The notes under the pieces were generated by a model. The model was given only the letters and a program-made list of their open reading frames with translations. It did no database searches and had not been told where the DNA came from. This document shows positions 1 through 6,198 of a DNA stretch of 64,000 bases, in pieces. The stretch is from NCBI GenBank assembly GCA_016208085.1, contig JACQYT010000092.1:1-64000 (forward strand), given 5' to 3'. The stretch comes from Elusimicrobiota bacterium. Its GTDB lineage: Bacteria; Elusimicrobiota; Elusimicrobia; Elusimicrobiales; UBA9959. Each line of letters begins with the position of its first letter. The first letter of the stretch is position 1. The translations under genes and the position numbers were made by a program.

Positions 1-1
1 C

Positions 2-460
2 GCGGCGGTAAGCGGGACCGGCAATTTTGTCCAGTCAGGCGAAAGCCTCCCGCAGGTTGTTATCGTCACGGCCGATAGCGGCGGGAAAAAGAAAGTTTCC
101 GCCCTGGGGACGGAAGTTTCAGCCCCGAAAGTTTTAGCCGGTCCGGATCCGGCGTTCAGGCTGGGCGAAGTATACGTATTCCCGAACCCGGCAAAGGGCG
201 GGGCTGTGCCGACCTTCCATATAGAATGCGGCATAGCCGACAAAGTCACTATAAAAATTTATACAATTTCAGGCAGGCTGGCGTATGAGCATACTATCAC
301 CGGCGCCCCCGCCGCCCTTGACGACGGCAACGGCCTGAGCTATGCTTACGAGTACGCCTGGCACGGGCGCATCCCAAGCGGTGTTTGCTACTATTACATT
401 GAGGCCGAAAAAGCCGGGAAGGAACTGAAGAAGAAGGGAAAGTTTGCGGTAATCCGCTGA
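2..460 (+). CDS. C-terminal part of a secreted/surface protein with sorting-type domain
   Basis: The reading frame is open from the window edge to the TGA at 458-460, so the 5' end lies outside. The last ~95 residues resemble the C-terminal sorting/FlgD-like Ig domain that ends many large secreted proteins: an initial 'VYVFPNPAKG' strand, then 'VTIKIYTISGRLA' and a final strand with 'GKFAVIR'. In known families such domains attach large surface or secreted proteins to an export route. The upstream part is rich in Ser/Gly/Val as expected for beta-sandwich repeats. The ATG at 206 is internal and is not the start. The domain type is fairly sure; the identity of the full protein cannot be given. 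Confidence 0.7.
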   Translation, partial: AAVSGTGNFVQSGESLPQVVIVTADSGGKKKVSALGTEVSAPKVLAGPDPAFRLGEVYVFPNPAKGGAVPTFHIECGIADKVTIKIYTISGRLAYEHTITGAPAALDDGNGLSYAYEYAWHGRIPSGVCYYYIEAEKAGKELKKKGKFAVIR

Positions 461-476
461 CAAGGTCAGCGGCGTA

Positions 477-636
477 AAGCGTAAAACGTGAAGCGTGAAG
501 CAGAAAGTGTAGCGGTCGGATTCATCCGACAATAAAAAGTGCGATAAATCGCACCGCTACAGTTTGCTGAGATTTCTGACGATGTTCTACCAGTGGTTAA
601 ACTGTTGGACTTTTTACGTTTCACGCTTACCGTTTT
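477..636. repeat. Nested inverted repeat with a three-way-junction core
   Basis: The core at 509-560 has arms GTAGCGG and CCGCTAC enclosing two small hairpins (tcgga/tccga and gtgcga/tcgcac). Outside it, words of the type aagcgtraaacgtg at 477-499 recur in inverted orientation at 612-633. A second copy of the core layout lies at 18170-18225. The stretch fills the gap before the rpiB-like gene and contains no ORF. Confidence 0.7.
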
Positions 637-652
637 TTGATGGGAGATATTT

Positions 653-1099
653 ATGAGACTTGTTATAGGTTCCGACCACGCGGGTTTTGAGGCTAAAGAG
701 AAGCTTAAAAAAGTTTTGCAGGGACTCGGCCACGACGTGACCGATTTCGGCTGCTATTCCACGGAGCCGGTGGATTTTACCGACATTGCCCTGCTGGCCG
801 GGGAAGCGGTCAGAAAAAAAGAATTCGACAAAGCGGTCCTGCTGGACGGCTTCGGCGGGGCGATGCCGCTCGCGGCCAACAAGATGCAGGGCATAAGGGC
901 GGTCTGCGCCTACGACCTGATCTCAGCCAGGTTCGCGGCGGCGCACGAGGACGCGAACGTTCTGTGCCTCGGCGGCAAGACGCACGGGGAACTCGCTTTG
1001 CAGGAGATCGTGAAAATGTGGCTCAACACCCCCTTTGAGGGCGGCAAATACCAGAAGCGGCTGGACAAGATAACGGCGATGGAACAGAGATGTTGTTAA
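653..1099 (+). CDS. rpiB: RpiB/LacAB-family sugar-phosphate isomerase, BMC-associated
   Basis: The 148-residue protein has the RpiB/LacA/LacB fold: start 'MRLVIGSDHAG', then 'DFGCYSTEPVDFTDIA', and 'AANKMQGIRAV' followed by 'ARFAAAHEDANVLCLGG'. The family interconverts ribose-5-P and ribulose-5-P or related sugar phosphates. The usual 'CGTGIG' active-site loop is replaced by 'DGFGGA', so the base Cys of classical RpiB is Asp (D65); the substrate may differ. 'GGAGATATT' provides a ribosome site before the ATG. The gene precedes two EutN-type shell genes and a DeoC gene, a set typical of sugar-phosphate (SPU-type) microcompartments. The family call is firm; the reaction is uncertain. Confidence 0.8.
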   Translation: MRLVIGSDHAGFEAKEKLKKVLQGLGHDVTDFGCYSTEPVDFTDIALLAGEAVRKKEFDKAVLLDGFGGAMPLAANKMQGIRAVCAYDLISARFAAAHEDANVLCLGGKTHGELALQEIVKMWLNTPFEGGKYQKRLDKITAMEQRCC

Positions 1100-1104
1100 T
1101 ATTT

Positions 1105-1190
1105 GCCATAAGCCGTAAGCCATATGCCATAAGCTTGTTAAGTAATTCCTCATGAGTTATGCGTATGGCCTGAAGCATATGGCTTAGGGC
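1105..1190. repeat. Inverted cluster of 'gccataagcc(g)ta' words
   Basis: Three near-tandem words built on gccataagcc/catatgcc lie at 1105-1134, and their reverse complements lie at 1163-1190. Together they form a long imperfect hairpin between rpiB and the first shell gene. A single-sided copy of the same word occurs at 3204-3226. Confidence 0.65.
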
Positions 1191-1220
1191 AATGGATACG
1201 GCCTTATCAACGATTGAATT

Positions 1221-1544
1221 ATGAAACAGGCTAAAATCATCGGCAGGGTGTTCTGTTCCCGGCAGTGCTGCGGCATGGACGCCAAGACCATGCTTTTGAT
1301 ACAGCCGCTGGACTGGGACACGGACAAGCCCGTCGGCGAGCCTATAGTGGCGGCCGACTGCGTCGGCGCGGGCGCCGGCGAGACGGTGTTTTTTGTGGCG
1401 GCCAGGGAAGCCCTAATAGCGTTTGAGGGCTGGGAAGGAGACACCTCCGTGAAGTCCAGCCTTCCTCCGGTGGACGCCGCGATACTCGGCATAATAGACG
1501 GGAAACAGATATCTAGACTAAAATTTTCCGGAGGAAGATTTTAA
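1221..1544 (+). CDS. BMC pentameric vertex shell protein (EutN/CcmL family)
   Basis: This 107-residue protein matches the EutN/CcmL/PduN fold that closes the vertices of microcompartment shells. It starts with 'KIIGRVFCSRQCCGMDAKTMLLIQPL', cut here to its key blocks 'IIGRV' and 'LLIQPLD', then has 'VAADCVGAGAGETVFFV' and ends with 'AAILGIIDG'. These are the conserved beta-barrel positions of the family. It is directly followed, with no gap, by a second paralogue. Two different pentamers in tandem are common in BMC loci. The call is firm from motif and context. Confidence 0.88.
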   Translation: MKQAKIIGRVFCSRQCCGMDAKTMLLIQPLDWDTDKPVGEPIVAADCVGAGAGETVFFVAAREALIAFEGWEGDTSVKSSLPPVDAAILGIIDGKQISRLKFSGGRF

Positions 1545-1844
1545 ATGTTCATCGCCAAGGTGGTCGGTAACGTGTGGGCCACCAGGAAACATGCTGAGCT
1601 GAAAAACGCCAAGCTGCTCCTGGTCAAAGCCATAGACCCTTATGACAGAAAAAAATTTTTGGGCGACACGACGCTCGCCCTTGACGGCGGCCTGGGCGCC
1701 GGACCGGGCGATGTGGCGCTGATCGTGGACGAAGGGGGCTCGGCCAGGAAAGTACTCGGCAACCCCAGGTGCCCGGTCAGGACGGTCGTCTGCGGGATAA
1801 TAGACCAGGTAGGTTCCAAAAGCGAGGTCAAAAAATATGCGTGA
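1545..1844 (+). CDS. BMC pentameric vertex shell protein (EutN/CcmL family), second copy
   Basis: The 99-residue protein has the canonical EutN start '[16 protein letters not shown]', the strand 'KLLLVKAID', the glycine-rich turn '[13 protein letters not shown]' and the terminal 'VVCGIIDQV'. It closes shell vertices. A strong ribosome site (ggaggaag) lies inside the end of the preceding gene, and the start abuts that gene's TAA. Its own 3' end overlaps the start of the DeoC gene by 8 nt, which indicates translational coupling within one operon. Confidence 0.9.
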   Translation: MFIAKVVGNVWATRKHAELKNAKLLLVKAIDPYDRKKFLGDTTLALDGGLGAGPGDVALIVDEGGSARKVLGNPRCPVRTVVCGIIDQVGSKSEVKKYA

Positions 1845-2832
1845 CGACGAGATACAGAAGATCGCCCGGGAAGTGGCGAAGATTTTAAAACCGGCAGGCC
1901 CGGGCTCAGGCCCGGTAAAAAGAACGATGCCGGGCGATTCCGTCAACATCGGCACGGCCGGCAAGGTGTTCCGGCGCCCGTTGGTGAACAAGCCCGGCGA
2001 GCAGGCGCCTGAAAACTGCGTTTCCGCGGCCCGCGACTGCTTCATCGAGGAGAATACGTGCAGTTCCACCTGTCAGCGCTGCAACCCGCTCAGCAACTAC
2101 AGCGCCCGGCAGGTCAAGGAGATGGGCGTGGAACGGGTGACTTTCTGCAACCCCGACCAGGACAGTTCCTCCATAGCCGGCATGATAGACCATACCCTTT
2201 TAAAAGCCAACGCCACCCAGGAAGAAATAGGCAGGCTCTGCGAGGAAGCCCGGAAATACCGGTTTGCCTCGGTCTGCGTAAACCCCGGTTATGTGGCCCT
2301 GGCGGCGCGGCTCCTCAAGGGCAGCGGCGTTATGGTCTGCACCGTCATAGGATTTCCGCTGGGTTCCACGACCCCGACGGTCAAGGCCATCGAGGCCAGG
2401 GACGCCATGGCTAACGGCGCCGACGAGATAGACATGGTCATCAACATAGGCGCGCTGAAATCCGGCAACGACCACCTGGCGCTTGAGGACATCAAGGCCG
2501 TAAGGGAGGCGACGCGCGGCAAAGTCCTCAAAGTGATAATAGAAACCTCTTACTTGACCAGGGACGAGAAAATCCGCGCCTGCAAAATGGCAAAGCAGGC
2601 CGCCGCCGATTTTGTAAAAACCTCCACCGGCTTCGGCACCGGCGGCGCCACGGCTTCGGATGTGGCGCTGATGCGCGAGACGGTGGGGCCCGGGATGGGC
2701 GTGAAAGCCTCGGGCGGCATAAAAGACGCCAAGGCCGCCGAAGAAATGATTAAAGCCGGCGCGACCAGGCTCGGCACCAGCGCCAGCATCGCCATAGTAT
2801 CCGGCGACAAGGCGGAGAAGGGACAGTATTAA
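1837..2832 (+). CDS. deoC: Deoxyribose-phosphate aldolase with encapsulation-type N-terminus
   Basis: Residues ~110-325 form a class I DeoC aldolase (2-deoxyribose-5-P to acetaldehyde plus glyceraldehyde-3-P). The domain starts at '[11 protein letters not shown]'. It keeps the catalytic Asp in 'EIDMVINIG' (D199), the Schiff-base Lys in 'FVKTSTG' (K261) and the second Lys in 'VKASGGIKD' (K290). The extra ~110 N-terminal residues hold a short amphipathic helix (residues 3-18) like BMC encapsulation peptides, a Gly/Pro linker, and a Cys group (C61, C68, C75, C79, C82) with C-x3-C-x2-C spacing. Typical DeoC proteins are ~220-260 residues, so the extension is the notable part. The aldolase would produce acetaldehyde inside the shell. 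Confidence 0.88.
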   Translation: MRDDEIQKIAREVAKILKPAGPGSGPVKRTMPGDSVNIGTAGKVFRRPLVNKPGEQAPENCVSAARDCFIEENTCSSTCQRCNPLSNYSARQVKEMGVERVTFCNPDQDSSSIAGMIDHTLLKANATQEEIGRLCEEARKYRFASVCVNPGYVALAARLLKGSGVMVCTVIGFPLGSTTPTVKAIEARDAMANGADEIDMVINIGALKSGNDHLALEDIKAVREATRGKVLKVIIETSYLTRDEKIRACKMAKQAAADFVKTSTGFGTGGATASDVALMRETVGPGMGVKASGGIKDAKAAEEMIKAGATRLGTSASIAIVSGDKAEKGQY

Positions 2833-2837
2833 GGAGC

Positions 2838-2872
2838 CTGGGGACACACCTTGCTGCAAGGTGTGTCCCCAG
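2838..2872. repeat. Perfect 16-bp palindrome of the gggacacacc (REP-like) type
   Basis: Two 16-nt arms around a ctg loop (ctggggacacaccttg and its complement) form a perfect hairpin between deoC and the hexamer gene. It could attenuate transcription or protect RNA between the two genes. The motif resembles 'ggggac...gtcccc' REP elements; a related one is at 37250-37307. Confidence 0.7.
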
Positions 2873-2887
2873 CCTTAGGAGGATATA

Positions 2888-3181
2888 ATGTCAGAACCGA
2901 AAGATGCGTTGGGATTGATAGAGACCAAGGGTTTCATAGGCATGATAGAAGCCTCGGACGCCATGGCCAAAGCGGCCAAAGTCCGGCTTATAGGCTATGA
3001 GAAAATAGGTTCGGGCTATGTGACCACGCTCTGTGAAGGCGAAGTGGGCGCGGTAAGGGCCGCTGTTGAGGCCGGCGCCGCGGCCGCGCAGAAAGTGGGC
3101 GAGCTTGTGGCCATGCATGTCATCCCCAGGCCGCACGACGACCTGGACAAATACATCGCCAAAATTTCAGTAAAAGCTTAA
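2888..3181 (+). CDS. BMC hexameric shell protein (PduA/EutM type)
   Basis: This 97-residue single-domain BMC protein has the family hallmarks '[20 protein letters not shown]', here given by its key words 'LGLIETKG' and 'EASDAM', the pore-loop residues 'KIGSG', then '[14 protein letters not shown]' and the terminal 'VIPRPHDDL'. It forms the hexagonal shell facets; the GSG pore suits small polar metabolites. A ribosome site (taggagga) lies between the upstream palindrome and the ATG. It is the only hexamer gene in the window, so a complete shell may draw on other loci. Confidence 0.93.
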   Translation: MSEPKDALGLIETKGFIGMIEASDAMAKAAKVRLIGYEKIGSGYVTTLCEGEVGAVRAAVEAGAAAAQKVGELVAMHVIPRPHDDLDKYIAKISVKA

Positions 3182-3204
3182 TCATAGCGCAAAGCGCTAT
3201 GATT
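3180..3204. terminator. Stem-loop after the BMC hexamer gene
   Basis: aatcatagcgc-aaa-gcgctatgatt forms a perfect 11-bp stem that starts at the stop codon. There is no clear T-tract, so it may be a terminator or an RNA-stabilising hairpin. Confidence 0.45.
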
Positions 3205-3232
3205 GCCATAAGCCATGCGCCGTAGGCTTTGT

Positions 3233-3259
3233 TAAAAATTTTTGCAGCAAAAATTTTTA
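3233..3259. repeat. 27-nt palindrome taaaaatttttgc-a-gcaaaaattttta
   Basis: A perfect 13-bp arm palindrome ends two bases before the ATG at 3261. It is one of four copies in the window (others at 6019, 22336 and 57821). It leaves no room for a normal ribosome site for the next gene. Confidence 0.8.
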
Positions 3260-3260
3260 T

Positions 3261-3500
3261 ATGCTTACTAAAAGCGATATCGCCGATATTATTTCCGAGC
3301 GCCTGGAGCGCGGCTCTTGCGAGCGCGCCCCGGCGGCCGCAAAGACGCCGCTCAAACGGGTTTTTATCAGCGACCGGGAGCTTAAGCGCATGGTCAAAGA
3401 GGGACAAAAAATGGTGAAAGTCCCGGCTAACGCCATAATCAGCCCGCTCTCCGAAGACTGGCTGGATTATAAAGGCGTCAAAATTTTACGTGAAGGATAG
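3261..3500 (+). CDS. Small BMC-locus protein with EutT/EutQ-like 'ISP' segment
   Basis: This 79-residue protein has an N-terminal helix 'LTKSDIADIISERLER', which is amphipathic and resembles an encapsulation helix. A linker follows, then the C-terminal block 'VPANAIISPLSEDWLDYKGVKIL'-like segment, whose key part 'ANAIISPLSEDWL' resembles the 'iLTPaArdyL...gIel' segment near the start of BMC enzymes such as EutT. The core enzyme domain is absent. It sits in the BMC gene row, 7 nt before the GH84 gene. A structural or cargo-adaptor role is possible but unproven. No ribosome site is visible because the palindrome abuts the start. Confidence 0.6.
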   Translation: MLTKSDIADIISERLERGSCERAPAAAKTPLKRVFISDRELKRMVKEGQKMVKVPANAIISPLSEDWLDYKGVKILREG

Positions 3501-3506
3501 GACAGC

Positions 3507-4598
3507 ATGAATACTCAGGTCGGCGTTATCGAGGGATTTTACGGCGAGCCGTGGAGCTGGGAGGAGCGGGAGGAATACGCGCCTTTTCTCAAACAGCACG
3601 GCTTCTCGTTCTATATTTACGCGCCCAAAGCCGACGCGTATCTGCGCAAAAAATGGCGCGAGCCTTTCCCCAAAGAGCTTGAAAACAGGCTTTCCCGCCT
3701 GTCCGCGCGGTGCCGCGCGGCCGCCGTGGAATTCGGGATCGGTTTCAGCCCGTACGAGATCTATCTTTCGCCGTTCAATGACGGCGTCAAGGGCCTGCTC
3801 CAGGACCGCATAGACGCCTTTAACCGCATCGGCGTGGATAAGTTCGGCCTGCTGATGGACGACATGAAAGGGGACCTGCCGGAACTGGCAAAGCGCCAAC
3901 TGGAGATAGTCAACTGGGCGGTTGAACGCTCTACGGCAAAACAGCTAATCTTGTGCCCCACTTATTATTCGCTTGACCCGGCGCTTGAAAAACTTTTCGG
4001 TAAAAAACCGGACGGCTACCTCCAACAGCTCGGCGCCCTGCTGGACAAAAAAGTCCGCCTCTTCTGGACCGGCGAGGCGGTATGTTCCAAGAGCTACAGC
4101 GAAGAGCACCTGCGCGCGACGGCCGGATTGCTCGGCCGCAAACCTTTTCTCTGGGATAATTATCCGGTGAACGACGGTCCCAGGATGTGCAAATTCCTGC
4201 ATCTGCGGTCCGTGACGGGGCGACCGTCCAATATAGGGGAATGGCTGGCCGGTCATTCGGTCAATCCGATGAACCAGCCGACGCTTTCCAGGATACCGCT
4301 GCTTACTCTTAAGTTCAGTTATGAGCAGGGGTCCGCGTACAGGCCCGGCGAGGCTTTTTTGAAGGCGGCGGAAATCGTCACCTGCCCGGAAATGGCCCTG
4401 CAGCTTGAGAGCGACCTGCCGAATTTTATGGATCTGGGATTGGACAAGCTTTCGGCGCAGCAGCGGGCAAAGATGAAGGACGCCTATCTGCCGTATCTGT
4501 CCTCCGCCGTGAACCGGACCTCCAATGCGGCGCGGGAAATCGTGGATTGGCTGGACGACCGCTACACGGTAACCAAAGACCTCTTCCTCACGCAATAA
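3507..4598 (+). CDS. GH84-type beta-N-acetylglucosaminidase-like protein
   Basis: The 363-residue protein has the GH84 (O-GlcNAcase/NagJ) barrel signature: 'GVIEGFYGEPWSWEER' at the start, 'FYIYAPKADAYLRKKWREP', and the catalytic Asp pair in 'LLMDDMKGD' (D118-D119). 'FLWDNYPVNDGP' follows, matching the conserved active-site Trp-Asp-Asn. No signal peptide is visible, so it is probably cytoplasmic. Known members remove beta-linked GlcNAc from proteins or hyaluronan fragments by a substrate-assisted mechanism. It is close behind the BMC genes and may be co-transcribed, although no GH84 role in a microcompartment is known to me. Confidence 0.82.
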   Translation: MNTQVGVIEGFYGEPWSWEEREEYAPFLKQHGFSFYIYAPKADAYLRKKWREPFPKELENRLSRLSARCRAAAVEFGIGFSPYEIYLSPFNDGVKGLLQDRIDAFNRIGVDKFGLLMDDMKGDLPELAKRQLEIVNWAVERSTAKQLILCPTYYSLDPALEKLFGKKPDGYLQQLGALLDKKVRLFWTGEAVCSKSYSEEHLRATAGLLGRKPFLWDNYPVNDGPRMCKFLHLRSVTGRPSNIGEWLAGHSVNPMNQPTLSRIPLLTLKFSYEQGSAYRPGEAFLKAAEIVTCPEMALQLESDLPNFMDLGLDKLSAQQRAKMKDAYLPYLSSAVNRTSNAAREIVDWLDDRYTVTKDLFLTQ

Positions 4599-4606
4599 CC
4601 CCCGAT

Positions 4607-6007
4607 ATGAAGATCTTGCTTATACAGCCGAATCCGCGCAAGGTCATCCCATATACCTGTTCCAGCGTGCCTCTTGGCCTCCTGTATATCTCCGCCGCCC
4701 TCAGGCAGGCGGACTGCCGCGAGATAATGCTCGTAGACGCCAGGGTTTGGAACTTAAGCCATAAAGAGATCTCCAAGCGGCTTAAAAGTTTTTCCCCGGA
4801 TATAGCGGGGATCTCCGGCTTAAGCACCGAGGCGCCGGAGGTTCATGAGCTTGCGGGCCTGGTCAAAAAAACAGACGCCCGCTGTAAAGTCGTGATCGGC
4901 GGCGCTTACGCGACGACCAGTCCGGAAGCCGTCATTGAGGACCCGCACATAGATTTTGCGGTGACAGGAGAAGGCGAAAAAACGATATGCGAACTGGTTA
5001 ACGCTTTGGAGCTGGCGCTCCCCGTTTCGGGCATTGACGGGCTTGCTTTTAAGAACGGGGGCAAACCGGCCGTCAATCCGCGCCTGACGACGATAGACGA
5101 GCTAGACTCCATACCGTATCCCGCCTGGGACCTGATTGACGCGGAAAAGTATTTCGGCCTGTGGACCAGGCATTCGGAAAACCCGTTCCCGGCGTCCGGC
5201 AGGATACTCCCCGTATTCACCTCGCGCGGCTGCCCGTTCGGCTGCATCTATTGCCACAATATTTTCGGGAAAAAGCTGCGCTTGCGCAGCGCGGGGAATG
5301 TCGTCCGGGAAATAGAATTGCTGGCCGGCCGCTACGGCGCCGGCGAGATCGAGATCGTGGACGATATCTTTAATCTGGACCTGGTCCGGGCCAAGCGGAT
5401 CTGCGACGAGATAATAAACCGCGGCATAAAAATAAAACTTTCCTTTCCGAACGGCCTCAGGATCGACGGGATGGACGAGGAACTGCTCGTTAAACTGAAG
5501 AAGGCGGGCACGCATCTGATCTTTTACGCCATTGAATCCGCTTCGCCCAAAATGCAAAAACAGATCGGGAAAAACATCGATCTTGAGAAAGCCGCCCGGA
5601 TCGTGCGGCAAACGGTCCGGCAGGGCATTGTCACCGGCGGTTTTTTCATGCTGGGATTCCCCGACGAGACAAAAGAGGAGATGCTGGAGACGATACGGTT
5701 CGCCAGGGAACTGCCGTTTGACCTGGCAAGTTTCTTTTACGTGACCCCCAGGCCCAATACGCCGATGCAGGCGCTTCTTAAAAAGAAGGGCGTTGACCTG
5801 GAAAAGGTCCAGCTCCGCGATTATTTCAGGTTTTCCTCGAATTTTTCAGCGGTTCCCGACGAGGAATTGCAAAGGCTGATAAAACGGGCGAACAGCGAAT
5901 TCTACCGGCGGCCGGCGCAGCTGCTGCGCCTCTGGAAAGCCCTGCCGAATAAAAAGTATATTTTAAAAGTGCTGCTGAGAGCCTTTATTATGCGGCGCTA
6001 TGCTTGA
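4607..6007 (+). CDS. B12-binding-domain radical SAM protein
   Basis: The start at 4607 gives 'MKILLIQPNPRKVIP', the standard N-terminus of a cobalamin-binding (BATS-like) radical SAM protein; the open frame extends upstream only into the GH84 gene. Residues 1-140 are the B12-like domain with 'VVIGGAYAT' and 'AVTGEGEKT'. The radical SAM cluster is 'TSRGCPFGCIYCHN' (C-x3-C-x2-C). A TIM barrel and an HTH-like C-terminus follow. Relatives include lipid and peptide methyltransferases, HpnJ-like enzymes and many of unknown substrate. The reaction cannot be told from the sequence. Confidence 0.85.
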   Translation: MKILLIQPNPRKVIPYTCSSVPLGLLYISAALRQADCREIMLVDARVWNLSHKEISKRLKSFSPDIAGISGLSTEAPEVHELAGLVKKTDARCKVVIGGAYATTSPEAVIEDPHIDFAVTGEGEKTICELVNALELALPVSGIDGLAFKNGGKPAVNPRLTTIDELDSIPYPAWDLIDAEKYFGLWTRHSENPFPASGRILPVFTSRGCPFGCIYCHNIFGKKLRLRSAGNVVREIELLAGRYGAGEIEIVDDIFNLDLVRAKRICDEIINRGIKIKLSFPNGLRIDGMDEELLVKLKKAGTHLIFYAIESASPKMQKQIGKNIDLEKAARIVRQTVRQGIVTGGFFMLGFPDETKEEMLETIRFARELPFDLASFFYVTPRPNTPMQALLKKKGVDLEKVQLRDYFRFSSNFSAVPDEELQRLIKRANSEFYRRPAQLLRLWKALPNKKYILKVLLRAFIMRRYA

Positions 6008-6018
6008 GGAGCCTTCAC

Positions 6019-6187
6019 TAAAAATTTTTGCCGCAAAAATTTTTACAATGCCCCGACCTTTGGTCGGGGAAACCTTTTGGGATAAGGGGGAGTTTGAGGG
6101 GGAAAGAAATTTCCCCCTCCATACCGGCACTGGGATGAAGAAAATCCCGTGCCGGGTACGATAAAATGTTGTCGGACAACATTTTAT
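6019..6187. repeat. Composite palindrome array (five hairpins), full copy
   Basis: In order: the 27-nt palindrome taaaaatttttgc/gcaaaaattttta (6019-6045); ccccgacc-ttt-ggtcgggg (6051-6069); a gaggggga/tccccctc hairpin near 6097-6120; a ggcacggga/tcccgtgcc pair near 6123-6157; and the 27-nt palindrome ataaaatgttgtc-g-gacaacattttat (6161-6187). A shorter copy with only the first, second and last parts is at 57821-57917. The array ends 11 nt before the caspase-like gene's ATG. Confidence 0.85.
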
Positions 6188-6198
6188 CGGAAGAAAAA

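Noticed and set aside
6166..6198. Upstream ATG at 6166 as start of the caspase-like gene
   Set aside because: It lies inside the 27-nt palindrome and would spoil the signal peptide; the ATG at 6199 is better.
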